A stretch of DNA of 64,000 nucleotides from Darksidea phi (taxonomy: Eukaryota > Ascomycota > Dothideomycetes > Pleosporales > Lentitheciaceae): NCBI GenBank assembly GCA_030770425.1, contig JASJFT010000112.1, positions 84,500 through 148,499 of the forward strand, read 5' to 3'. Positions 1 to 11,217 of this stretch are shown piece by piece. The notes under the pieces are model-generated. The model did no database searches. It saw only the letters and a program-made list of their open reading frames with translations, and had not been told where the DNA came from. Made by a program: the position numbers and the translations under genes. Each line of letters opens with the position of its first letter. The first letter of the stretch is position 1.

Positions 1-535
1 CAAATGGCTTGGGCGAGACTCAGTCTGCTCGAAAGGGGCTGTTCGGGCATTGTGTATTTGAGTAGAGTAACGGCGAATGCAAGAACTAGCGGTGCTCGGT
101 TGGTGTACACCACTGCTTCCTTCAGCTTGTCTTCATCGAGCTCTGCCTCTGGCAAAGCCAGCGATGCTTCAAACGTCGCAGGGTCGAGAGGCGCCCCATA
201 CGACGGTTTTGCTTTCTTGGGTAGAGGCACCGGTACAGCTGATGGCAAGACCTCGCTCACGGATCGCTTCTTGGACACTCTTTTGGCAGCATTAAGCACT
301 TGCCGTGCCACCTTGTCATCGCCAAACGCCGTCTTTAGGTTATCGAAATCTGCCTTGGCGATATCGGACGGTCTTGTCGCGTGAGTGGGATGCTAGACGC
401 GAAAATGTCTGGTACTCACGTGATGAGTTTGGCACCTTGAAGGTCTTTTATCTTGCCTATCGCTTGGGCCAACGGCATCTTTGCGTCCTGCGACAGAAAG
501 CGGAGCAGTGTTTGTACATCCTGGGTCGAGGCCAT
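1..535 (-). CDS. Conserved fungal protein, 3' part beyond window edge
   Basis: Two exons on the minus strand: 535..420 and 372..1, cut by the left edge. The 47 nt intron (419..373) has GTGAGT...AAG and keeps phase. I start at the ATG at 535, which opens MASTQDVQTLLRFLSQ; the 78 nt open stretch upstream is ignored. About 160 residues are visible: a helical N-terminus, a basic linker with lysine/arginine pairs (nuclear-targeting-like), then a motif reading YTNRAPLVLAFAVTLLKYTM. I recognise this as a widespread ascomycete family, but I cannot name its function with confidence; homologues are sometimes labelled IMPACT-like. It is divergently arranged with the SR140 homologue, about 200 bp apart. 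The missing C-terminus is only the window boundary, not a mutation. Confidence 0.75.
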
Positions 536-737
536 TGCGGTCGGGTTGCAGCTTGTGCAGTGATGGTCTTCGCTGACCTTCACTTTAAGTGACGCGCTAG
601 CGGCCAAGCGCACGGACCTTTCCGAATCCTCAAAACTTTTGCTGGCCGAGTGCGGGTTGGCTGTTAATTCGCCCCACCGTCAGGGCGCAATCAACATACC
701 GCCCCAGGTATCTGGCGAGAGCGATATAACCGTCATC

Positions 738-2882
738 ATGGTCTTCTCCTTCTCCATCAAGCAGGTCGGAAAGGCCAAAGCAGAAGAGGATGCGAAAGCC
801 CGCGAAGAGAAGAACGCGCTGGACAAGGTCATGGCAGACTTCATGGACGAGCACGGCGATGATGGCGGGGTTCTGGGGGAGACTGAGGAAGACCACGATG
901 CGGAGGAAGGCGTGTTTGTGCCAATAGGCACGAAAAGGCATTTCACGGTTAGACAGAGGTCAACGAAGAGCGGGCCTGGGACTCTTGCGGCGGAACCTGG
1001 TATGGGCTTTGCTAGGTCTGGAGGTCCTGGTGGCTTTGGCGGCTCACCTCAAGGTAGATTCGGAGCGCCTGTGCCGCGAGGACCGGCAGCTCTCGAGGGC
1101 GTGAGGGAGGAGGAGAACGTGTACACAACGGTGGTAGCCAAAGCGTCGAATCTCCCTCCTGCAATCGACAGCCGCCACGTAGCAGACCTATTCTCAGAGT
1201 TTCCGTCACTCAAAGTCGTCAAGGTCGAAAAAATTCCCCCGTCCCGACCATCAAGCCCCGCGCAAAAGCCTCGACCGTCAGCCACGATGAAGGTCATATT
1301 TGACAAAGATGCCAGTGCCCGCGATCTCGACGATGCTATGAATAAAATGAACGACAAGAAATATCTGGGAAAAGGATACTACTTGCACTTGGACCGATAC
1401 CTTGGAGGTCGAACTGTGAACGCAAGGAAGCAGGAGGAGCCTTTTGGAGCCACATTCCATGAGGTGGAAACATCAAAAGGATACGCTCCTCCACCCGACC
1501 TTGGAGGTAAAAATAGGGATCGGGCGCGTGAAGAAGCGATGAACAAGCAGATGTTCGTTACCGCAAATGCACCTCCCGACCTAGCCACGCTCAGGCTCAT
1601 ACACCAGACAATTGAAGGTGTTATCGAAGGCGGCACTGAGTTTGAGGCCGCCTTGATGCAGGATCCACAGGTGCAGGAAGAAGAGCGATTCGCGTGGCTG
1701 TACAACCAGAAACATCCACTGAATCGCTACTACAGATGGCGCTTGCACGAGATAATAGCCTCCACAGCACGACCAGGCGTTTTTCACGACCAGCCCCATT
1801 GGAAAGGCCCGAAAGAACCTTTCATGGATGAATATGCTAGTGAGCTTGCGGATCTTGCTCACTCCGACGTGGCCGAAGTAAGCGACGAGGAAGAAGCAAA
1901 GCCGGTACGAGTTATGGTACCGATCGGCGACGATTATCCTGGTCGTATCGATACGGGCTACGGAGTGCTGAGTCCAAAATCGCGAGCACTGCTCATCTAT
2001 CTGCTTTCTTCGATACCACCTAGCAGCCCTCTGTACGACGAAATTTCTGCCGTCTCTGCCTTCGCAATAGAACATGTCACTAAGGGTATGGACGAGGTAG
2101 TCCACCTGCTCGTAACCAATATATTCCAGCCCTTTTTCTTCTCAAAAGCCGACCCCGAGCAACGCGCAGACGTGCAGGGTGGGGAGGATGAGCCCCGCAA
2201 GCGTGGACAAATTTCGCAGCTCACTATGAATGCTTTGCGAGTCATCTCGGACGTTGCTTTTGCGGCATCAGACGAGAAGGGTGTTTGCTACAAATACGGC
2301 CTGGTCATCGGCACACAACTCGTTGAGCGGAAAGTGTTCGAGTATCTTGAGACCCTTCCGTCCCAACTGGCGATGGGTCGCATGGGCGAGACTCAATACC
2401 GAGAGGAGATCAACTTCATATTAAAGCTCTGGCGAGATGGCCATTTGTTCGATGAGCATATCGACCACTTCGACGACGCGTTCAATGCGCGGAAGAGAGA
2501 AAAAGAGCATGAAGAGCGAGAGAGAAAGCTGACAGAGAAAAGGAAGCAGAAGAAGGGCGCTGTACCACGGAAGGCCGCCGATGCAAACAGTGGCGAGGAC
2601 CAAGTCAAGATGGATATTGACCAGGACGATGCGGATGCTGTGAACACACCAGATGGAGCGAACGATGGCCTTGATACATTGAACGCTCCCAACGTATCTA
2701 CTCCGATGGGGGCCGAGAACCCCCCAGAAGAGGCGCTAATCAAACCGTCGATACAGGATCTAGTTCATCAAGGGCCGAAACAGAGCGTAGCTCCTATAGA
2801 GATACCGGGGGAGACTGCAGCTGCCAGAGCTCGACGACTGCGACCGAGAGCGGAAGATATGTTCGCCTCTGATGGGGAGTGA
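738..2882 (+). CDS. U2 snRNP-associated SURP/SR140-like splicing factor
   Basis: Single exon of 714 residues from the ATG at 738 (MVFSFSIKQ); the frame is open 99 nt further upstream, but that stretch looks non-coding. Order: charged N-terminus with a coiled-coil-like KAKAEEDAKAREEKN stretch, Gly-rich linker, RRM at about residues 129-222, SURP module at about 287-340 (FAWLYNQKHPLNRYYRWRL), CID-like helical domain at about 420-585, and a long basic/acidic C-terminal tail. RRM-SURP-CID is the layout of U2SURP/SR140, a U2 snRNP-associated factor acting in pre-mRNA splicing in the nucleus. The absence of introns in a 2.1 kb gene is mildly unusual here. The family call is firm; yeast has no clear orthologue, so I give no symbol. 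Confidence 0.88.
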   Translation: MVFSFSIKQVGKAKAEEDAKAREEKNALDKVMADFMDEHGDDGGVLGETEEDHDAEEGVFVPIGTKRHFTVRQRSTKSGPGTLAAEPGMGFARSGGPGGFGGSPQGRFGAPVPRGPAALEGVREEENVYTTVVAKASNLPPAIDSRHVADLFSEFPSLKVVKVEKIPPSRPSSPAQKPRPSATMKVIFDKDASARDLDDAMNKMNDKKYLGKGYYLHLDRYLGGRTVNARKQEEPFGATFHEVETSKGYAPPPDLGGKNRDRAREEAMNKQMFVTANAPPDLATLRLIHQTIEGVIEGGTEFEAALMQDPQVQEEERFAWLYNQKHPLNRYYRWRLHEIIASTARPGVFHDQPHWKGPKEPFMDEYASELADLAHSDVAEVSDEEEAKPVRVMVPIGDDYPGRIDTGYGVLSPKSRALLIYLLSSIPPSSPLYDEISAVSAFAIEHVTKGMDEVVHLLVTNIFQPFFFSKADPEQRADVQGGEDEPRKRGQISQLTMNALRVISDVAFAASDEKGVCYKYGLVIGTQLVERKVFEYLETLPSQLAMGRMGETQYREEINFILKLWRDGHLFDEHIDHFDDAFNARKREKEHEERERKLTEKRKQKKGAVPRKAADANSGEDQVKMDIDQDDADAVNTPDGANDGLDTLNAPNVSTPMGAENPPEEALIKPSIQDLVHQGPKQSVAPIEIPGETAAARARRLRPRAEDMFASDGE

Positions 2883-3666
2883 ATGCTAGTTTGTTACACT
2901 TTCTGTCTTCCGTGTTTGCATCTAGCTTCTCAACGCGGTTGCGGTAGGCTTGCGGTCTCTGCGGGATGCACATGTCTACTCTGGCGAGACGTGATTCTGG
3001 ATTAGAATAGGTCTGTAATGGGCTTTGAGATACCCTATGATGGCCTCCCTTTGGGGGTTATGTATAGTCTTAGCTGCGCAGTTTGTAGGCAGGAGATGCG
3101 TTTATAGGAATGAAGCTAACAACACTACGAAACTGACAATGCGTAATATGCTTCAATCAATACTAATGCCACGATCCAAATCCGTGATTGGGCCCGTTCT
3201 CTAGAGTGTAGTACATCGTGGAGAGTTCAAGCACAGCAATTGATCCAATCAGAGAACCCCGCACCTGCAGGCCCTCGCTTGACAACATGAGAGCTCGCGA
3301 AGTCGCCGCCCGTCTCCACCACACCGCATCCCGCCTTGTTCTGCTCACTGCCTATGACTGATATGCGCGAGGCTTGCTGAGGGCGTCGACTTATCACGCG
3401 CCTTCGTGCCCCTCTCGTGACTGGTCCTTGCACCAGATTTGGCCTCGCCTTTGGCCTCACCTCTCCACACCCCACACCCCGAAACCTTCACCGCACTTCG
3501 CACTGTCCGGTGTTGCCACCACACAAGCCTTGTCAACACCCTCTCCCCACCTGGCGGCTTGCTCCTGGTTGGACTGGCCCGCGAAGACGTCGAGCTCAAG
3601 CGTGCGGCGGCCAAGCTCCGTCCCGCTCTCCGCACTCTCTCCGCATCACCTCCGCAGCGTCTAATC
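2883..3666. other. Intergenic region, no gene seen
   Basis: Holds the 3' flank of the SR140-like gene and the promoter of the DUF7918-like gene, both read rightwards. The last 250 bp are C-rich and pyrimidine-rich, as in fungal promoters. Small open frames on both strands lack ATG starts or recognisable content. Confidence 0.5.
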
Positions 3667-5459
3667 ATGCCCTGCTTCCTGGGCCTCGCAGTCAGCATCC
3701 ACACGCCGTCTGGCCCACTGCCTGAGCACTCGGTGCAGAAGCAGTCCAGAGCACACCGTATCACGTCGTACATCCCCGTGCCACCCGCGAAAACACCCGC
3801 TGGCTCAACCAAGCCGGAGCAGTCAACCTTTGCTATTTCAATCACACTGCTCACCCCAGGTCTTCATGTGCCGTACTCTACTCCAAAGCCGACGGCTGAC
3901 GACCCCCACCCCCGCCCGAAAGTTGTCGCCGGCCTGCCAGCCTTCAGCAGCAGCGAGCGGGGCAAGAGCCCAGTGATAGCACCATATAAGCCTCTCACTT
4001 CGTCGCCGAACGAGACCATTGCTGCATACATATACTTCGATGGTAGGGCAAAAGAGGAAGTAGCGACGCTGCTGAGGCGCGGCGAAGAGACGTGGGTGAA
4101 CTCACGGTGGGTCAGTGTTCCCGAGTCTGAGGGTGGCGGCCTAGCTGAACGCGAATTCCTATTTCGCGAAGTCGGGCTCGAGCGGTGGCTCAACGGCCTG
4201 GATCTCGAAGGCAAAGACGTCGCCGCTACAATCGAGCGGAGAAAGCAGCGCCTGGAGAAGAAGCGGCGGAAACGGAGGGAGGCCAAGGCCAGCGATGAGG
4301 ACGAATCCAGGATGAGTAACGGTGTGTTGAGATATGGCGAGAACAAAGATGCGCCCGTAGAGACGCTATCCGGCAACGAAGACTTCTTCACGTCAGATTC
4401 AGACTCAGATGATGAGCCACCCCAACCCGAGGCTGCAGGTCAAATCAAGGTCGCGCTCTTCCGCGTGCTAGCGAGTGGTGAGATCAAGCGTGGAGAGTAT
4501 TCTCCGCAGTTTGACGCACACGACGACGACGAGGCCGCGCAGAACGGGGGCGGTGAGGGCGAGGACGTTGACCACACCACGAGTTTCGCAAAGCCAAAGA
4601 CTCTGGATCCTAAGTCGATTAGTACTCAGACTGTGACGGGCATTGATCCTCCGGATAAGCCATATGCTGTCTTTACGTTCCTATATCGCGGAGAGCGTAC
4701 GTTTGCAATCCATCACGGTACGCCCAGCTAACAATTTCCAGGTCAACTTCGCAAGATGGGCATCTTAACCCCAGAAAAGGCGGAGGCCTCACCCGTTGCT
4801 GCGCGGAGGAAGTCGACAGGTCTAGATTTCAGCACTTTGAAGCCACTAAATGCGACCACAGGCACGAAGAACTTTGGCGGTTACAGGGATAAAGATGGGA
4901 AAGCCAAGAAAAAGAGCGACGACGCCATGGACAGTGATGCCGATGACGAGGACGAGATCAACGTTGAGGAACCAGATGACGATAAGGACCCCAGCGGTAC
5001 AGGAATGCTTTCACCTGATGATGCTATAAGACAGGGCGAACTTGCTGAGGGTGTTAGGAAGATCAAGGTGAGCAATTACACTTGGACTTCTCATTCGCTC
5101 TTCTAACTTGACAGTTAAAACGCCAACACTCCGCCGAACCTCTAAATCCAGTGGCATCCTCAGTCAACCGTGGCGTCTCAGGATCGCCCATATCCGGCAC
5201 GCCTGTCTCGACCAGTGACGCAACAGCCGAAGCGTCAACGGCGCCCAAAACATCCGTACCAGATCTCGGTACAGAGGGTACGGTAGGCTCCCCGTTCAAG
5301 AAGCACCGTGCCTCCCTTCCTGGCTTCGACGACGGCGTTCGCAAGAGTTTGGGAGCTACGCTCGCAAGCACACAGAAAGAGAGGGGCAATTCAGAGGGTA
5401 GTATTCCCGCCGACCCGAGTATAGCGGAGACGAAGATGGAGGAGGACGAAGAGTTGTGA
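3667..5459 (+). CDS. DUF7918-type fungal nuclear protein
   Basis: Three exons: 3667..4696, 4742..5067 and 5115..5459, with introns of 45 and 47 nt (GTACGT...CAG with GCTAAC branch; GTGAGC...CAG with TCTAAC branch). Both junctions keep phase: the first restores a reading of FLYRGERQLRKMGIL. The protein is about 566 residues. The N-terminal half has the pattern of the fungal DUF7918 family: a start like MPCFLGLAVSIHTPSG, then an IAAYIYFDGR core. After it come a basic KKRRKRREAK patch (likely nuclear localisation signal), Asp/Ser and Asp/Glu runs, and a low-complexity tail. Function unknown; a nuclear location is inferred from the basic patch. Start chosen at the first ATG that begins the conserved block. 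Confidence 0.8.
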
Positions 5460-6135
5460 CTCTGGGACTGGAGGATGCAGAGCGCGCTGGGTTGATGCAT
5501 GTACTCATCAGCATGGGTGAGCAGATGTTGAGAAACATGTTGGACACAGAAAGCACGCGAACAGCAGCACATACCGCACACGGCGTTTTCAACTTCTAGA
5601 CCATGTCTATATCACGGCGAAATGATCTGGATCAAACCAGATCGGCCGGCGAATCGAATCGAACAGATGGCTTGGTGTCTTTTCGGCGCATTGGGGCCCA
5701 ACTCGTGAAAACTTCGGTGGCTGGATTGGAGCTTGGATAAGAGTATCTGTGCTATCCGTACCCATTTCGTTTGCTCTGTAGTACTGGCTTTTGGAGAGCT
5801 ACCAGTTATACTCAACACTTTTTCTTTTGTCTGTCTTGTGATTTGCGCGGTGGATGAGGCAGCGATGGGTATATGTGCATTGGTCGTCACGTGGCGGAAT
5901 TTCAAGTCAAGGCATGGCCGTGGATGGGCGGCAGCAGACCAAGGAGGCTTAGTATGATTAACATAGGGACAGCAAATGTAGTAGTACCCTGATGCTTGCC
6001 TTTTCAGATGCATCTGTAAAGACATTTATATACCGTCTACTATTACCAAATGCTCTAAATAGTGAGAGCAAGACGACTAACGATGTTCAACAAGTCTCGC
6101 AGCTAGTGTCTTCGTGCAAGCCCTAGTCAAGTATA
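5460..6135. other. Convergent intergenic region, no gene seen
   Basis: Lies between the 3' ends of the DUF7918-like gene (+) and the TRAPPC12-like gene (-). It should contain both 3' UTRs. The open frames here (for example the antisense one around 5356-5592) have no ATG-led protein-like content. Confidence 0.5.
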
Positions 6136-7578
6136 TCAAAGTTTGAAATCTGCATTAGCAATCTCCCAGCCTACAGCACCATTCGTCTTCCTAAGAGCTA
6201 ACTTTTCCGCTAGCGCTACTTTTCTGTCCTTATTCCTCTCCGTACAAAGCTCAAATATGGTGCTCAAGTTGAAAACCAAGGAGTGGAAAGGTGGTGCCTC
6301 GTCAACGAGCTCGATAAGCAATTCTCGTGCTTCGGAGATGTGACCTGTATAGAGCAAGCACACAGCTAGGTTCTGCGTTATCATAGCATCTTCCGGGAAA
6401 TTGTGGTGCAAGGCCTGGAAGGACAAGGTCGCCGAGGTGTACTCCGAGTTTGCAAGCTGCAGTAGAGCGTCCAGTGTGCCGTCCACCGCTTCGTCCGACG
6501 CTATTTCCAAGGCGGAAGCGAGACAGCGACGGGCAGATTGTATGTCCCCAACGCGCAGCCAGACCAGTGTTTCCATGATCAATAGCTCGCGGGAGTCTGA
6601 CGCTTCTGATAAGGTAGCCAGATGTCGCCCTGCGCTTTCAGGATCGCCCATCTCTACCAACATGTTAGCGACGCGTATTCCACAGTCGCGTAAGCGTGCC
6701 CGCCAGAGCGCTTTATCGCCGTCTGAGTTGGCTTTGAGGAGGTTTTCGCGGCATTCGCGAGCCAGCTCGTAGTAGCCCATGATGCCTTTGCGCCATTCGC
6801 CGTATCCAAGGGCGGCTAGTCGGACGACGAGGAGGCGAAGGTCCCATGGGACGATGTGGGCACCTGTGAGAGGGTGTCGGTAAAAGGCGCTGTTCAGGTC
6901 ACCGAGGACCTTGGACTCCTGGGCGGCGAGGGCATGCTCCGAGATCAGACAGAGACATGCTAGCCGGACGTGCACGAGGTGGAAGAGCGTCTCGTAGTCT
7001 GTGGGTGCTGTTGCGGCGACGATGCGGCGTGATGCGGCGATGGCAGCCAGACGGTAGTGGCCCGACTGCAGCAGCGTGTCCAGCGGCGCCGACACCAGAG
7101 GAATATCTGGCGCGTTCAGAAACGGCGGCGGGAGGTTTGTAGCGGGCAGCACATGGTATGCCTGCGGGTCTTGGATGAAGGAGTAGTCTTTCGGCGGCAT
7201 GTCCGTGACGGGACTCTTCACGCCATCGTGCGGTGATAGCAGAGACGACTCAGCCCGCGCCGGCGACAGGACGCGTTCAAGGCGGGGAGTCGGAGAGGGG
7301 GTGCGGGTGCTGATGCTGGGCGTGCTCTCGGTCAGCGGACTGCAGGGTGTCGTCAGCGCACATGCCGACGGTAACGGCTGAATGGGAGTCGTACTCGTCT
7401 ATGTCGGTGTCGAGGGGCCCCTTTGTCGATCGGCGGGGGATGGCGACTGAGGGCGCGTGAGTAGGGCAGCACGGCAGCACAGTCATACGAGGAAGCGCAT
7501 ACCTCGCCGCCGCTCATCACCGCTTGCGACACGGCCGTGGCTCCGGGGACGTTCTGGGGGGTGGTGCGGAAGGTCCAT
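6136..7578 (-). CDS. TRAPPC12-like TPR protein (TRAPP complex subunit)
   Basis: Three exons on the minus strand: 7578..7503, 7446..7362 and 7315..6136. Introns are 56 nt (GTATGC...CTCAG) and 46 nt (GTGCGC...CCCAG with a CTGAC branch). The phases agree and remove an in-frame TAG that would otherwise precede the long exon. The ATG at 7578 sits in an ideal GCCATGG context. The protein is about 446 residues: a disordered Ser/Pro-rich N-terminus (TRTPSPTPRLERVLSP) then a helical-repeat region with TPR-like units from about residue 170 to the end. This matches fungal TRAPPC12 homologues, which act in vesicle tethering at the ER-Golgi; the assignment rests on overall pattern, so a neighbouring TPR family remains possible. 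Divergent from ILV2, with 273 bp between start codons. Confidence 0.8.
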
Positions 7579-7743
7579 GGCCGGCGATGTGGTGTGCTCT
7601 GTCAAGGTGCAAGTTGCCAACCGTCGTGCCGACTTCGGGCGGGGCGAGGGACAGCGGGCCAATCACGCGCCGTGCGTTGGCCCGCCGCTGTCGCAGGCGG
7701 CCCTTGCGTTTAGATTTGCGTCGCCTGTGTGCGGAGCCCTCGT

Positions 7744-7750
7744 TGACTCA
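7744..7750 (+). promoter_or_regulatory. GCN4/CPC1 (bZIP) site upstream of ILV2
   Basis: Perfect TGACTCA, 102 bp upstream of the ILV2 start codon. This is the known binding site of Gcn4/CPC1, which induces amino acid biosynthesis genes on starvation. It also lies 166 bp upstream of the divergent TRAPPC12-like gene. Role inferred from position and target gene. Confidence 0.65.
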
Positions 7751-7851
7751 ATACAATTCGTGCTGGTAGCAAATAAGACACCCATCCCCACGCTCTCCAC
7801 TCCGGCCTTTCTTTTTCCTCTTCTCCAGTCCGCGTGGACGCCCGCGTAGCC

Positions 7852-10031
7852 ATGCAGTCACGCACGACCGCCATCCACGCCTTGAAGGGCACGCGATGTT
7901 TTTCCTCTTCCCAGCTACGACCCGCCGTCTCTCCCTACCGGAGAGCTGCCCAAGCTGCGACCACGAAAGTCGTCAAGGAAGATGGGAGAAGGCCACAGAG
8001 CACCGCTGCGGCGGCCAAGACGAAGACCGACTCGCGCCCACGACCGTCGCCCGCCTTCAATCGACAGGACTATGACGTGCAGCCGTTGAAGCAGCGGCAA
8101 CCCGAGATGGACCACTCGTTTGTGGGCATGAAAGGCGGCGAGATCTTCCACGAGATGATGCTCCGTCAAGGCGTCAAGCATATGTGTATGTCGCTGCCCT
8201 CCCTGACCAATTGGTTTGGCCGTTGGAAGTTGATGTACTGATTCGACTAGTTGGCTACCCCGGCGGTGCCATTCTCCCCGTCTTCGACGCCATCTACAAC
8301 TCGCCCCACTTCGACTTCATCCTCCCGCGGCACGAGCAGGGCGCCGGCCACATGGCCGAGGGTTATGCCCGCGCAAGTGGCAAGCCCGGTGTTGTCCTCG
8401 TCACCTCTGGCCCCGGCGCCACCAATGTCGTTACACCCATGCAGGACGCGCTGATGGACGGCACGCCAATGGTCGTCTTCTGCGGACAGGTCGTGACGAA
8501 TGCAATTGGGTCGGATGCGTTCCAGGAGGCGGACACGATTGGCATCACGCGCGCATGCACAAAGTGGAATGTCATGGTGAAGAACATTGCTGAGCTGCCC
8601 AGGAGAATCAACGAAGCTTTCGAGATTGCCACGACGGGGCGCCCAGGCCCTGTCCTCGTCGACCTGCCGAAAGACGTCACCGGCGCTGTGCTCACACGAC
8701 CGATCCCCATGGCCAGCTCTCTCCCCACGCATCCGAGCGCAGCTACCCTGGCCGCTAAGGAACTGAGCAGGAAACAGCTGGACACGTCCATTCGGCGCTC
8801 TGCCCGTCTGATCAACATGGCAAAGAAGCCCGTCATCTACGCGGGGCAGGGTATGATCAGCACACCAGAGGGCCCCAAGCTGCTGAAGGAGCTGGCGGAC
8901 AAGGCTCAGATTCCGGTGACGACCACTCTCCAGGGCTTGGGCGGATTCAACGAGCATGATGAGAAGTCTCTACACATGCTGGGTATGCACGGCTCGGCGT
9001 ACGCCAATATGGCCATGCAAGAGGCCGACCTCATCATCGCTCTCGGTGCCCGTTTCGACGATCGTGTGACCCTAAGCGTCGCAAAGTTTTGCCCGGCTGC
9101 GAAAGCCGCGGCGGCGGAAGGCCGAGGCGGCATTATCCACTTTGAAATCATGCCCAAGAACATCAACAAGGTCGTGCAGGCGACCGAGGCCGTTGAAGGC
9201 GACGTCGTGACAAACATCGCCCAACTCCTTCCTCTGGTCAAGGAGGTCAAGGAGCGGCCCGAGTGGTTTGCACAGATAAAGGACTGGAAGGCTCGGTTCC
9301 CCTGGGCCTTTGAGCGCGAGGGTCCAAACGGCAAAATCAAGCCCCAGACTATCATGGAGACGCTATCGAAACTCACCGAGCCGATCAAGGCGGAGACTGT
9401 CATCACGACCGGTGTCGGCCAGCATCAGATGTGGGCTGCTCAGCACTACCGGTGGACGCATCCACGCACCATGATCACTTCTGGTGGCCTGGGCACCATG
9501 GGTTACGGTCTGCCTGCAGCCATCGGCGCAAAGGTCGCTCGCCCCGATGCTCTCGTCATCGACATTGATGGTGACTCCTCCTTCAGCATGACCTTGACCG
9601 AGCTCTCCACCGCCGCCGAGTTCGGCATTGGTGTCAAGATCATCATCCTCAACAACGAGGAACAGGGCATGGTCACTCAGTGGCAATCTCTGTTCTACGA
9701 AGACCGCTTTGCCCACACGCACCAGCGCAATGCAGACTTTGTGAAGCTCGGTGACGCAATGGGCGTTCAGGCGCAGCGATGCTCGAAGCCCGAAGAGCTG
9801 GAGGAGTCTCTCAAATGGCTGATCAACTCCGAGGGTCCAGCGCTCTTGGAGGTTGTGACGGATCAAAAGGTTCCAGTACTACCCATGGTCCCAGCGGGCA
9901 ACGGCCTACATGAGTTCTTGGTCTATGATGAAGGTATGTTGTCGTTCCTATTTCGCAGACGTGCTGCTGACAACTACACAGAAACCCAGAAGAAGAAGAG
10001 AGAGCAGACGAGGGAGAGATCGGGGCGCTAA
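7852..10031 (+). CDS. ILV2: Acetolactate synthase catalytic subunit, mitochondrial
   Basis: Three exons: 7852..8185, 8251..9933 and 9982..10031; introns of 65 and 48 nt. The first junction restores KHMFGYPGG. 688 residues. It condenses two pyruvates (or pyruvate with 2-oxobutyrate) in the first common step of valine, leucine and isoleucine synthesis, using ThDP, Mg2+ and FAD in mitochondria. Residues 1-60 form an Arg/Ser-rich transit peptide (MQSRTTAIHALKGTRCFSSS). The catalytic Glu lies in LPRHEQGAGHMAEG. The ThDP/Mg motif reads IDGDSSFSMTLTE and is followed by ILNNEEQGMVTQWQ, with the Trp of the herbicide-binding channel intact. Conserved GRPGPVLVDLPKD is present. Length fits the family. 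The last exon encodes only a charged tail, its least certain part. Confidence 0.97.
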
Positions 10032-10584
10032 GCCCTCAATTCCGGCAGACGGCCTTTCTTCACTGTATATTCTTGGCAGCATACGGGCGTTTCTTTCGAA
10101 GGCGATCTTGTGATTGTCTTTCAAAAATGTGAAAAGTTTGAATGATTTTTCGGCCAGGCGGGATTTTCTTGGTTGAATGTGGATGTATGTATGATTTCTC
10201 TTTACGCGTAGCGGATCTATACCTTTGCATGATGCTGGAGTAAGCTACACAAATATGAACCACGGAACTAATGTACGTCAATCTTTGGGTATCACTACCA
10301 CACACGTCCATGGAACTGAGGTACACATACACGTTTGACAAAAATTGAGTTCTGACTCATGCTGAAGACCTGTTTCTCAGCCGTGTCTCAGTTATATTCC
10401 AGTCGGCATTCTTTTTCGCTTCTGTATGCGACTTCATTGTTCAATACGAGACATCTCACGGCGTTAGCCGCATTCGACTCACTCTGACGGACACATCGAC
10501 GATTGCAGCCCAACAAACTATTTGAGTCCCATCCGTGAATACGGCACCGTTTATCAAGTCACAAAAATATCACCTATCTTCGTC
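10032..10584. other. Intergenic region, no gene seen
   Basis: 3' flank of ILV2, locally A/T-rich, followed by sequence with no recognisable coding potential up to the weak ORF beginning at 10585. Confidence 0.4.
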
Positions 10585-11217
10585 ATGCTGCGGCGGCTGC
10601 AACAAGGCGCGACGTATCTCTGCGTGCCGTCGCCCATGTCTCCGTCACCTCACACCCGGCTAGCCCCAACGATGACCGGGCCAATCCCTAGAACAAGCTG
10701 CGAGCCCGATGACCAAATGTCCGTTTGTACCCAACCCAGGAACAAACTATGCACGTGTCAAAAAGCAGCTGCCGAGAAGCAAGCGGGTATCCGCCGTACG
10801 TTTCCAAGGACACAGTCGGGGAGTATGAGGCTACCAGATAGGGATTTGGCGGGGCATCCGATTGAAAAGGGGCCGAGAGTTAGCGAGGAGATTGTTGGGA
10901 CCGGGAGGAGGGAGTATTTGATGAGCTTGCAGGAGCCGAGGACGAGTGTGGATAGTAGGGAGCGGGAAGGGATGGATGGTGTTACATTGGTTGGGACACC
11001 CGAGGAGGGACCGGAGGCGGGCAACTTGCTGCGGGTAGTCGAAGTACAAGAGGTACGGGATGAGAATAATGAGGATAGGGGCGACATGAGGAGTGCGAGC
11101 GTTGATGGAGAGAAGCAAGACGAGCCTATGGCTGCGAGAAAGGTCCCGATGAGGGATTACTGTAAGAAAAAGCTAGGCAAGATAGTGAGGAAGGCGTGTT
11201 TTGCGGCGGGTCGGTAA
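10585..11217 (+). CDS. Hypothetical protein, unrecognised
   Basis: Open frame of 210 residues from the ATG at 10585 (MLRRLQQGATYLCVPS). I recognise no family. The first third is Pro/Ser/Thr-rich, the middle and C-terminal part is Glu/Arg/Asp-rich, and the end carries a basic YCKKKLGKIVRKACF stretch. There is no signal peptide, membrane segment or intron evidence. Long antisense frames also cross this stretch, so the frame may be accidental. Isolated between ILV2 and the Rds1-like gene. Confidence 0.3.
   Translation: MLRRLQQGATYLCVPSPMSPSPHTRLAPTMTGPIPRTSCEPDDQMSVCTQPRNKLCTCQKAAAEKQAGIRRTFPRTQSGSMRLPDRDLAGHPIEKGPRVSEEIVGTGRREYLMSLQEPRTSVDSREREGMDGVTLVGTPEEGPEAGNLLRVVEVQEVRDENNEDRGDMRSASVDGEKQDEPMAARKVPMRDYCKKKLGKIVRKACFAAGR

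Noticed and set aside
8247..9866. Long minus-strand open frames
   Set aside because: Antisense shadows of the GC-rich ILV2 coding region.
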